Of a stretch of 33,855 nt of DNA, positions 18,185 to 26,376 are shown piece by piece. The position numbers and the translations under genes were made by a program. The number at the start of each line of letters is the position of its first letter. Positions within the stretch are counted from its first letter, which is position 1. The DNA is from Gemmatimonadota bacterium (lineage in GTDB: Bacteria; Gemmatimonadota; Gemmatimonadetes; Gemmatimonadales; GWC2-71-9): contig QHVC01000002.1 in the NCBI GenBank assembly GCA_003222205.1, forward strand, positions 1-33,855, read 5' to 3'. The notes under the pieces are model-generated. The model was not told the origin of the DNA, made no database searches, and was given only the letters and a program-made list of their open reading frames with translations.

Positions 18185-19108
18185 TCAGATCAAGTTACGC
18201 AGGACGAACCAGATGTTCGCGGGGCGTTCGGCCAGGCGCCGCATGTACCAGGCGAACCACGCGGTGCCGTAGCTGATCAGCACGCGCACCCGCTCCCCCT
18301 CGCCGGCCAAGCGCCGCTGCGCGTCGGCGCGGATGCCGTACAACATGTGGATCTCGTAGCTGCCGCGCGCTGCGTTGAGGTCGGCGGCGCGGCGGCGGAT
18401 GCGCTCGATCAGCGGCTGATCGTGCGTGCCGAAGATGGGGGTGGCCCGGCCCTTCGCGGCTTCCCCGAGCAATCGGCCGGCCAGCTCGAAGTACGCCTCG
18501 TCCACGTCCCGCTTCCTCGGAAACGCCACGTGCGCCGGCTCGCTGTAGGCGCCTTTGACCAGCCGGATCCAGGGCTTGAGCGGCAGCAGGGTCTCGAGGT
18601 CTTTGGGGGTGCGGCGCAGATATGCCTGGAGGGCGACCCCGACGTCCGCGCCCGACCCGCGCGCGGCGCGATAGACCTCGAGGGTCTTGTCCACGTACGT
18701 CGACTCCTCCATGTCGAGCCACAACAGCGAGCCTGCGGCCTTGGCGCGCGCCGCCAGCTCGTTGACTGCGCGGCGGCATGCGCCCGGATCGGTCTCGAGC
18801 CCCAGGTGGGTGAGCTTCACGGAGACGTGGGATCCGAGGCGGCGCCGCTCGATCTCGCCGAGGACTTGCAGGTAGTGGCGCCGTACGGCGTCGGCCTCGT
18901 CTCGGGAGCGCACCTGCTCGCCGAGCTCGGTGAGCACGGCGCCGATGTGCTCGGCGGCGAACCGTGACGCGGCGTCGAGCGCGGCCTCCAAGTCTTCGCC
19001 CGGCATGAAGCGACGGACCGCCCGTCGCGCGAACGCGCGACGTCGGAACTGCTCGGCGAGCCACGGACTGCGGGAGGCGCGGATCAGGAGGCGGCGGGCG
19101 AGGGACAT
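18185..19108 (-). CDS. Proline dehydrogenase (PRODH family)
   Basis: VSVKLTHLGLETDPGACRRAV; LLWLDMEESTYVDKTLEVY; VGVALQAYLRRTPKDLE; IRLVKGAYSEP; FGTHDQPLIERI; YEIHMLYGIRADAQRRLAGEGERVRVLISYG. Confidence 0.93.
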   Translation of the reverse strand: MSLARRLLIRASRSPWLAEQFRRRAFARRAVRRFMPGEDLEAALDAASRFAAEHIGAVLTELGEQVRSRDEADAVRRHYLQVLGEIERRRLGSHVSVKLTHLGLETDPGACRRAVNELAARAKAAGSLLWLDMEESTYVDKTLEVYRAARGSGADVGVALQAYLRRTPKDLETLLPLKPWIRLVKGAYSEPAHVAFPRKRDVDEAYFELAGRLLGEAAKGRATPIFGTHDQPLIERIRRRAADLNAARGSYEIHMLYGIRADAQRRLAGEGERVRVLISYGTAWFAWYMRRLAERPANIWFVLRNLI

Positions 19109-19130
19109 GGGCCCAAGATACGGGGATGGA

Positions 19131-19180
19131 GGGACCTGGGGAGGTGGGCGCTCTGGCCCACCTCCCCACGTCCCCACGTC
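19131..19180. repeat. Octad tandem repeats with a 12-bp perfect hairpin stem
   Basis: ggggaggtgggc-gctctg-gcccacctcccc (19138..19167) and CCCACCTC CCCACGTC CCCACGTC (19157..19180). Confidence 0.75.
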
Positions 19181-19191
19181 TTTGCGGTTGT

Positions 19192-20067
19192 TCAGCCTAT
19201 GACGATGATCAGGAACTTCGAGTTCTTCCAGAACTGCTCCGGGTGGGCGATCGTCAGGCTCCCCGCTCCGGAAATCTCTCCGTGGTCATCGGCCTGCGTG
19301 CCCCCGAGGGCCGAGAGGTCCTGCCGCGATGCGATGCGGTAGTGCGCGTTGGGGTCCGGCAGCGGGATGTTGGTCACCTCGCGCTTGTTGATCGCCGTGA
19401 ACGCGCTCGGGTCGAGGTGTCGCGCCGGCGTCAGGGTGACCCCCGTCTTCCACAGCACGAACAGGAAGCGGCTGCCGCCCTCGGGTTGAACGATGCCGCG
19501 GTCCTCCAGCTCATCCTTCGTGCCGATCACGTAGTAGACCGTGTTCTCGCGCACGGACATGTTGGCGACGGTGTCCCTGAGCGCCACGTTCTCGCCGCGC
19601 AGCGTGTCGACCAACGCGACGAGCATGCCGATCTGGGACTTCTGCGAGTCCACGATCTCCCGGTAGTTCGCGAGCGTCGCTTCGAGCGTGGTCCGCAGGC
19701 TGTCCGAGATCGTCGTCAACGACGCGACGCGTTCCTCGCTCGACCGCAGCAGCCGCTCCGCCTCGGGCAAGCGGCTCGCGACGTAGCGAACCCTCTGGAC
19801 CAGGCTGTCCCGCGCCGCCTGCATCGGCGATTCCGCGGAGCTCCTGACTTTGCCCTTGGGGATCGACACGCGCGCCAGCGCGGTGCTGATGTCGCTCAGC
19901 ACCCGCGCGTCGTACGCCATCTCGGCAACCAGCGAATCCCGTTGCGCGCCGGCGCGCGACAGGGAATCGATCCTGGCCAGGGCCTGCGGCGAGTCTCCCT
20001 GCCGGCATGCTCCGGCAAGGGCGACGGCGACCCCGGCCACCACCACAATGCGGAGGTGTCGGTACAT
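19192..20067 (-). CDS. Coiled-coil lipoprotein of unknown function
   Basis: MYRHLRIVVVAGVAVALAGACRQGDS (lipobox LAGAC); long heptad-rich coiled coil; C-terminal beta-rich domain. Good RBS (aaggagaaact). Confidence 0.75.
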   Translation of the reverse strand: MYRHLRIVVVAGVAVALAGACRQGDSPQALARIDSLSRAGAQRDSLVAEMAYDARVLSDISTALARVSIPKGKVRSSAESPMQAARDSLVQRVRYVASRLPEAERLLRSSEERVASLTTISDSLRTTLEATLANYREIVDSQKSQIGMLVALVDTLRGENVALRDTVANMSVRENTVYYVIGTKDELEDRGIVQPEGGSRFLFVLWKTGVTLTPARHLDPSAFTAINKREVTNIPLPDPNAHYRIASRQDLSALGGTQADDHGEISGAGSLTIAHPEQFWKNSKFLIIVIG

Positions 20068-20227
20068 CGAAGTTTCTCCTTGCAAGGATTCCGCTGCGTG
20101 GTACCCGGCGGACCCGCGCGGGTTTCGGAGGCAGCGGTAGGGGCGCCCATTGATGTTGCGGCGCGAGCGTGCTCGTCCGCAAGACCCAATGTTCGATTCC
20201 GGGCGACCCGACATCCCGTGACTCAGG

Positions 20228-21469
20228 TCACCACCCGGAACCAAGCGCGCGGCGGGCCGCCCGCACCCAGACGCGAACCTCGGCCGGGGTGGGGTGGGGG
20301 TCGTGGGGGAGGGCGCGCCACAGACTGTCGGGATCGGCGCGGGCGAGCCGCGCGACGCTCGTGACGCCGGCGGCCTGGAGCCGGGCCGCGTGCCGCGTCC
20401 CGATCCCGCGCAGCGTCACGAGCCGCGCCGCCGTCACCACCGCCTGCGCCTCGCCGGGTGGGAGGCCGCTGCGCGCCGCGACCGAGTCCGGCGCAAGCGC
20501 GGCGAGGCGGAACACGTCGCGCAAGCCGCCGCGCTCCAGCCGCGTCCGCGCGGTCGCGGAGACTCCCGGGAGGTCGTCCACGTACGGCAGCGTCGAGCTC
20601 ACCGTCCAGCGATCAAGCCCCAAGAGCGCCAGGACGACGAACCCGAGCGCGAACGCCGCGCGCCATGCGGAGCGCCACGCGCGGCACAGGTGATACAGCG
20701 ACCACGCTTCGAGCGCGAAGAAAGCGAAGCCGACGAAGCCGAGCGGCGGCATCTCGAAGATCTTGAGCTGCTCGAGGAACGGCACCGTGTAGATCCATTT
20801 CGCCCGTGACAGGGCGTTGTACGCTTCCCACAGGACGCCGGCGACGAGTCCGCCGAACATCAGGCGCACGATGCGGCCCCACGCCCCACGACCGATGTCT
20901 CCGAACAGCGACCGCTGGGGATCGACGCGGTACAGCAGCGGCTCGGCGAGCAGCCACAGCGCGCCCCAGGTCAGGGGATGGAGTACCGCCGGCAGCACCA
21001 GCGCCCCCGCGAGCAACGTCACCCCGAGCAGGGTGGAGAGGCGGAAGTCGTGGGGAGCGAGGGGCACGGGGCGGGTGACGAGCCCGCGCGCGACGCCCAG
21101 CCGGTCGAGCAGCCGCTCGGGGAGCAGGATCGCCGGGATCACCGTGGCGAAGGAGATGCTGACGCCGGCCCAGCGCTGCCACAGACTCGCGGGGGCGAAC
21201 ACGTAGTACCAGTCGCGCAGCCGGAAGTTGAGGGTCTCGAAGCCGCACCAGATCACGACCGACCACCCCAGCATCGCCGCCGTGTCGCGGGGCTGGTCCC
21301 ACAGCGACGGACCGCCCTTCCAGGCGACCAGCGCGTCGAGCAACAGCAGGGTGGGATACCACGCGAGCAGGTAGAAGACGGTGGGGACCGGCTCGACGCC
21401 GAGGCGGCGCAGCGCCACGGCCCCCGCGAGCGCCACGGCCGCCCCGACGGCGATACTTTTATGCGACAT
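20228..21469 (-). CDS. Polytopic membrane protein with C-terminal helix-hairpin-helix (DUF4332-like) region
   Basis: About 8 hydrophobic segments; C-terminus has DLPGVSATARTRLERGGLRDVFRLAAL and LVTLRGIGTRHAARLQAAGVTSVARLARADPDSL. Confidence 0.72.
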   Translation of the reverse strand: MSHKSIAVGAAVALAGAVALRRLGVEPVPTVFYLLAWYPTLLLLDALVAWKGGPSLWDQPRDTAAMLGWSVVIWCGFETLNFRLRDWYYVFAPASLWQRWAGVSISFATVIPAILLPERLLDRLGVARGLVTRPVPLAPHDFRLSTLLGVTLLAGALVLPAVLHPLTWGALWLLAEPLLYRVDPQRSLFGDIGRGAWGRIVRLMFGGLVAGVLWEAYNALSRAKWIYTVPFLEQLKIFEMPPLGFVGFAFFALEAWSLYHLCRAWRSAWRAAFALGFVVLALLGLDRWTVSSTLPYVDDLPGVSATARTRLERGGLRDVFRLAALAPDSVAARSGLPPGEAQAVVTAARLVTLRGIGTRHAARLQAAGVTSVARLARADPDSLWRALPHDPHPTPAEVRVWVRAARRALGSGW

Positions 21470-22166
21470 GCGACTCCACGTCGGTACCTCCGGCTACAAC
21501 TTCGACGAGTGGAAGGGCGCCTTCTACCCGGAGAAGCTGCCTGCCGACCAGTGGCTGCGCTATTACGCCGAGCGGCTCCCCGCGGTCGAGATCAATTACA
21601 CGTTCTATCGGATGCCGAACGCGAAGACGATCGGGCAGTGGATGGAGGCCACGCCCGATGGCTTCACGTTCGTGCTCAAGGTGTCGCAGCGCATCACGCA
21701 CCACGCGCGGCTCAAGGAGGTCGAGCAGCCGCTCCGCTACTTCACCGATACGGCGGCGAAGCTGGGGCCGAAGCTCGGGCCGCTCTTGTTTCAGCTCCCG
21801 CCCAATTTCAAGAAGGACGCCGACCGGCTCGGCGAAGTGCTGCGGCTCGTGCCCGAGACGATCCGCACCGCCTGGGAGTTCCGCCATGAGAGCTGGTTCG
21901 CGGACGACGTCTACCACGTGCTGCGCGCCCGGAACGCGGCGCTGTGCGTCGCCGACACCGAGGACGGTCACACGCCGCTCGTCGGCACGGCGGACTTCGG
22001 CTACTTTCGCCTGCGGGACGAGGGCTACACCGGTGAGGACCTGGCGAGCTGGGCCGGCAAGGTGAAGGAGATCGGGGCCGCCTGGCGCGAGGCCTTCGTG
22101 TTCTTCAAGCACGAGGAAGCGGGGCAGGGCCCCGCTTTGGCGCAGCAGTTCGCGAAGCTGTTCTAG
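21468..22166 (+). CDS. DUF72 domain-containing protein (YecE family)
   Basis: MRLHVGTSGYNFDEWKGAFYPEKLPADQWLRYYAERLPAVEINYTFYRMP; GPLLFQLPPNFKKD; WEFRHESWF; YFRLRDEGYTGEDL. Confidence 0.93.
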   Translation: MRLHVGTSGYNFDEWKGAFYPEKLPADQWLRYYAERLPAVEINYTFYRMPNAKTIGQWMEATPDGFTFVLKVSQRITHHARLKEVEQPLRYFTDTAAKLGPKLGPLLFQLPPNFKKDADRLGEVLRLVPETIRTAWEFRHESWFADDVYHVLRARNAALCVADTEDGHTPLVGTADFGYFRLRDEGYTGEDLASWAGKVKEIGAAWREAFVFFKHEEAGQGPALAQQFAKLF

Positions 22167-22987
22167 CCGCGCGCGCGCTTCTTCGCGGGCCGCTCTTCTT
22201 TTTCCTCTTTCTGTTTCCCCTTCGCCAGACTGGCCTTCAGCGCTTCCATGAGATCGATGATCTGCGTCTTCGGCGCTTCCTCCGGCGCCTCGACGATCTC
22301 CTGGCCCTCGACCTTCTTCTGGATCGCCTCGAGGATGCGCTGGCGCACCTTGTCCTCGTAGGCCTCGGGGCGGAATTGGTCGCTGGCCGCCTGATCGATG
22401 AACTGCACGGCGAGCGCCAGCTCGGCGGGCTTGATCTCCACCTCGCCAACCGGTACCTCCTCGATCGAGCGTAGCTCGTCCGCGTAGCGCAGCTGCTCCA
22501 TCGCGAGCCGCCCGCCGATGGGACGGATCATGATGAGGTATCCCTTGCCGCGCGCGGCGTACTGGCCGATCGCCACGCGTCCCGTCTTCTTCAGGGCCTC
22601 GGCGAGCAGCCGGTAGGCGCGCTCGCCCCCCTTGTCGGGGCCGAGGAAGTACGTCTTCTCGAGGAAGATGCGATCCACCTGCTCGGCGGGGAGGAACTCC
22701 TTCACGTCGATCGCTCCGGTGCCCCGTTCGTCGAGGGCCTTGAGCTCCTCGGCGGTGAACTGGACGTACTGGCCTTTGCTGAACTCGTAGCCTTTGATCA
22801 TCCCGTCCTTGTCCACCACCTCGCCATCCTTGGGACAGAAGTACTGCTGCTTCAGTCGTGACCCGTCGGTCTTGTGCAGCCAGTTGAAGGAGACCGCGGC
22901 GGTGGGCTCGCCGGCCGAGAACAGCTTGATCGGCACGGAGACGAGGCCGAAGGAGATCGTGGCGGAGCCGATTGCATGAGCGCTCAT
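22163..22987 (-). CDS. ku: Ku protein (bacterial NHEJ)
   Basis: MSAHAIGSATISFGLVSVPIKLFSAGEPTAAVSFNWLHKTDGSRLKQQYFCPKDGEVV; FLPAEQVDRIFLEKTYFLGPDKGGERAY; Lys-rich C-terminal tail. Confidence 0.96.
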   Translation of the reverse strand: MSAHAIGSATISFGLVSVPIKLFSAGEPTAAVSFNWLHKTDGSRLKQQYFCPKDGEVVDKDGMIKGYEFSKGQYVQFTAEELKALDERGTGAIDVKEFLPAEQVDRIFLEKTYFLGPDKGGERAYRLLAEALKKTGRVAIGQYAARGKGYLIMIRPIGGRLAMEQLRYADELRSIEEVPVGEVEIKPAELALAVQFIDQAASDQFRPEAYEDKVRQRILEAIQKKVEGQEIVEAPEEAPKTQIIDLMEALKASLAKGKQKEEKEERPAKKRARG

Positions 22988-23014
22988 ATGGGGTCTATGA
23001 TAGAAACACTCCCC
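22972..23014. promoter_or_regulatory. Candidate bidirectional ku/ligD promoter
   Basis: TATGATA at 22996..23002 reads TATGAT on + and TATCAT on -, between the ku ATG (22987) and the likely ligD ATG (23015). Confidence 0.5.
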
Positions 23015-25573
23015 ATGCCGACAGACAAGCGGCCCCCCGCCGCTCCGACCGATCCGCTAAGCGCTTACCGCGCCAAACGTTCCGTCGAGCGCACGCCGGA
23101 GCCGGCGGGGCTCGCGTTGCCGCCGACTGCGGCGGGCGGCTTGTTCGTCGTCCACAAGCACGCCGCACGGCGGCTGCACTGGGACCTGCGGCTCGAGATG
23201 GAGGGGGTGCTGCGCTCGTGGGCGGTGCCCAAGGGCCCGTCGCGCAACCCCGCCGACAAACGCCTCGCCGTGCACGTCGAGGACCACCCACTCGAATACG
23301 GCGACTTCGAGGGGATCATCCCCGAAGGCAACTACGGCGCGGGAGCGGTCATCGTCTGGGACCGCGGCACCTGGACGCCGGTGGAGGATCCGCTCGCCGG
23401 GCTCGTGAAGGGGAAGCTGCTCTTCGACCTGAACGGCTACAAGCTCAAGGGCCGCTGGACCCTGGTGAAAATCAAGAAGGGCCAGAAGGAGTGGCTGCTC
23501 ATTAAGGAAAGGGACGCGTACGTCGCGACCAACGGCGACGTGTTCCCCGAAGACTCGGTGCTCTCGGGCTGGACGGTTGAGGAGCTGAAGGAGGGGAAGG
23601 ACCGCGCGGCGCCGATCCGCAAGGAGCTGGAGAAACTCAAGGCGCCGCAGCGGGCAGTGACCGCCAAGGACGTCTCCCCGATGCTCGCCGAGACGCGCGA
23701 GCAGCCGTTCTCGAAAACCGGTTGGGTGTTTGAGCTGAAGCTCGACGGTTACCGCGTGCGCGCCGCCCGCGAGCACGGCGAGGCGCGGATCCTGTCGCGC
23801 AACGGCAACGACCTGACCGCGCTGTTCCCGGAGATCGCGCGGGCGGTCGCGGCGCTGCCGTTCCACGACGTGGTCCTCGACGGCGAGCTGGTCGTCCCCG
23901 ACGAGACCGGGCGGCCCAGCTTCCAGCGCCTCCAGAACCGCGCCAAACAGTCCCGGGCGCTCGACATCCGCCGCGCCGCGGTGGCGACCCCCGCGGTCTT
24001 CTACGCCTTCGACCTCCCGGCGTTCGAGGGCTTCGACCTGCGCGGGCTGCCGCTGGTGAGACGCAAAGAGATCCTGCAGCGCCTGCTGCCGCGCGCCGGT
24101 CCGCTCAAGTTCCTCGAGCACTTCGAGACCAAGGGCGAGGAGCTGTACGAGCGCGTGGTGCAGATGGGGCTCGAGGGGATCATGGCCAAGAAGGCGGACT
24201 CTACCTACCGCTCGGGGCGCTCGGCCAACTGGCTCAAGATCAAAGCCGACAAGACCGGCGAGTTCGTCGTCGTCGGCTATTCGGCGCCGAAGGGCTCGCG
24301 CGGCGGGTTCGGCGCGCTGCATCTCGCAGCCTACGACGGCGGTGAGCGCGGGAGACTGGTGTACGCGGGCCGCGCGGGGAGCGGCTTCACGGCGAAGGAG
24401 TTGAAGGACGTCGCCGCCCAGCTCGAGACGCTGCGGGTCCCCAAGCCACCGGCGGACGGTCCCGTGCCGACGGGGAAGGACCACACCTGGGTCCGGCCCA
24501 AGCTCGTCGCAGAAGTGCGGTACAAGGAGTGGACGGAGGAGGGGCTGCTGCGGCACCCGGTGTTCGTCAGATTCCGCGACGACAAAGATCCCAAAGACTG
24601 CGAATTGCCCAAACAGGGAATGGGGGATGCGGGATGGGTCCCCCCACCGCCCCCTACGCATCCCGCATCCCCCATCCCCCATCCCGAGGTTGTCTTCTCA
24701 AACCTCGACAAAGTCTTCTGGCCCGACGACGGCTACACGAAGGGCGACCTGATCGAGTACTACCGCACCATCTCTCCGTGGCTGCTGCCGTACCTGAAAG
24801 ACCGTCCCGTCGTGCTGACGCGGTTCCCCGACGGCATCGCGGGGAAGTCGTTTTTCCAGAAAGACGCGCCGGGCTTCATCCCCGACTGGATGCGCACCGA
24901 GCGGATGTGGAGCGAGGACGCGCAGCGCGAGATCGACTACTTCGTGTGCGACGACGAAGCGGCCCTCCTCTACCTCGCCAACATGGCGACGATCCCGCTG
25001 CACGTGTGGGCGAGCCGGGTGGGCTCGCTGGAGCGGCCGGACTGGTGCGTCCTGGACCTCGACCCCAAGGAGGCGCCGTTCGAGCACGTCGTCACGGTCG
25101 CGCGGGCCGCCCACCGTTTGTGCGAGGACATCGCGCTGCCGTCGTTCATCAAGACCAGCGGCTCGACCGGCCTGCACGTGCTGCTGCCGCTGGCGCGCCA
25201 GCTCACCTACGAGCAGTGCCGCACGCTGGCGGGGCTCTTGGCGCGCGTCGTGGCGGCCGAGCTGCCGGAGATCTCCACGATCACGCGCCAGGTGGGGAAG
25301 CGCGGCGGCAAGGTGTACATCGACTACGTCCAGAACGGCCACGGGCGGCTGCTCGTCGCGCCGTTCAGCGTGCGGCCGCTGCCGGGGGCGCCGGTGTCGA
25401 TGCCGCTCAAGTGGAGCGAGGTAACGGCGAAGCTCGACATGCGGGCGTTCACGATCAAGACCGCGGTGGCGCGGATGAAGCGGCTCAAGGAGGACCCGCT
25501 GCTGCCGCTGCTCGCGACGGCGCCGGACTTGGCGGGCGCGATCGCGAAGCTGGAGCGGCGGGTCGCGGGCTGA
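23015..25573 (+). CDS. ligD: Multifunctional ATP-dependent DNA ligase LigD, domain order phosphoesterase-ligase-polymerase
   Basis: PE: FVVHKHAARRLHWDLRLEMEGVLRSWAVPKGPS; ligase: VFELKLDGYRVRAAREHG; polymerase: VVFSNLDKVFWPDDGYTKGDLIEYYRTISPWLLPYLKDRPVVLTRFPDG, WCVLDLDPKEAPFEHVV, IKTSGSTGLHVLLPL. Confidence 0.96.
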   Translation: MPTDKRPPAAPTDPLSAYRAKRSVERTPEPAGLALPPTAAGGLFVVHKHAARRLHWDLRLEMEGVLRSWAVPKGPSRNPADKRLAVHVEDHPLEYGDFEGIIPEGNYGAGAVIVWDRGTWTPVEDPLAGLVKGKLLFDLNGYKLKGRWTLVKIKKGQKEWLLIKERDAYVATNGDVFPEDSVLSGWTVEELKEGKDRAAPIRKELEKLKAPQRAVTAKDVSPMLAETREQPFSKTGWVFELKLDGYRVRAAREHGEARILSRNGNDLTALFPEIARAVAALPFHDVVLDGELVVPDETGRPSFQRLQNRAKQSRALDIRRAAVATPAVFYAFDLPAFEGFDLRGLPLVRRKEILQRLLPRAGPLKFLEHFETKGEELYERVVQMGLEGIMAKKADSTYRSGRSANWLKIKADKTGEFVVVGYSAPKGSRGGFGALHLAAYDGGERGRLVYAGRAGSGFTAKELKDVAAQLETLRVPKPPADGPVPTGKDHTWVRPKLVAEVRYKEWTEEGLLRHPVFVRFRDDKDPKDCELPKQGMGDAGWVPPPPPTHPASPIPHPEVVFSNLDKVFWPDDGYTKGDLIEYYRTISPWLLPYLKDRPVVLTRFPDGIAGKSFFQKDAPGFIPDWMRTERMWSEDAQREIDYFVCDDEAALLYLANMATIPLHVWASRVGSLERPDWCVLDLDPKEAPFEHVVTVARAAHRLCEDIALPSFIKTSGSTGLHVLLPLARQLTYEQCRTLAGLLARVVAAELPEISTITRQVGKRGGKVYIDYVQNGHGRLLVAPFSVRPLPGAPVSMPLKWSEVTAKLDMRAFTIKTAVARMKRLKEDPLLPLLATAPDLAGAIAKLERRVAG
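24616..24686. repeat. Heptad palindrome inserted in-frame in the ligD linker
   Basis: ATGGGGGATGCGGGATG (24620..24636) and CATCCCGCATCCCCCAT (24659..24675) form a perfect 17-bp inverted repeat with 22-nt loop; extra ATCCCCC unit on the right. Encodes MGDAGWVPPPPPTHPASPIPHP. Confidence 0.85.
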
Positions 25574-25581
25574 TCGGCCCG

Positions 25582-26376
25582 CTACCAGTTGGTCGTGCTG
25601 CTCAGCAGCGGCCGCTTTGCATCCGTCGAGGAGGTGACGGTGGTGTCGCCCCGGGCGCCGATGGTATAGACGTGCCCGTAGACGAGTGACACGCCGGTCA
25701 CGGTGATCCGGTTCGTCGTCCCGGCCGTGTACCGCGCGCCAAAATCGTACACCCCGGGCGTGATCGTCGCGAACGCCCCCGCGCCCTTGTATGCCACCGC
25801 GGTGCCGACCGCCGTCCAGTGGGCGGTCACCGTGTCGCCGTTGAGCCGCGAGTACAGCGTCAGGGGATCCGCGTTGGGGCTCGCGTGCACGAGCCGCACG
25901 TAGGCGACGGTGTAATCCAGCGGCGCGGGGATCGGATCCTCCACGACGAAGGCGTCCGCCTTCTTGGTCGTGGCATTATAGAAGCCGGTCAGGAAGAAGG
26001 AGTAGAACTTCCCGTCGGCGATCGTCGCGGTGAGCGTGTCGATGGGGAGGTTCTTGTCGGTCGTCGCCGCGATCCGTCCCGTCAGCGAGTACGCCCCCGG
26101 CTCGAGGGCCGAATACAGCCCGCCGTTCCCCACCGCGCCGTACGCCACGCCGTTGGTGGACTCGGTCCCGGTCGCCGAGGAGATGGCCGTCATCTTCGTC
26201 TCATTGGCGTAGAAATTGACCTGGGGGTCGCCCACGCCGTAGTTGAAGAACATGATGCGCGCCGAGGGGACGGGCGCGAGGGGCAGCTGCTGGACCGCGT
26301 TTTTGTCGCAGGCAAGGAGCCCGGCGGCCAGGGCCAGCGCCGCGATCGCCAGAGGTCGGTTCATGGTCCGCGTCAT
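25582..26376 (-). CDS. DUF4397 domain-containing lipoprotein
   Basis: Lipobox LAAGLLACDKN; PSARIMFFNYGVGDPQVNFYANETKMT; YVRLVHASPNADPLTLYSRLNGDTV. ATGA overlap with the SusD stop. Confidence 0.85.
   Translation of the reverse strand: MTRTMNRPLAIAALALAAGLLACDKNAVQQLPLAPVPSARIMFFNYGVGDPQVNFYANETKMTAISSATGTESTNGVAYGAVGNGGLYSALEPGAYSLTGRIAATTDKNLPIDTLTATIADGKFYSFFLTGFYNATTKKADAFVVEDPIPAPLDYTVAYVRLVHASPNADPLTLYSRLNGDTVTAHWTAVGTAVAYKGAGAFATITPGVYDFGARYTAGTTNRITVTGVSLVYGHVYTIGARGDTTVTSSTDAKRPLLSSTTNW

Noticed and set aside
23057-24682. 541-aa minus-strand ORF
   Set aside because: Antisense to ligD; no motif, His/Arg/Val-rich.
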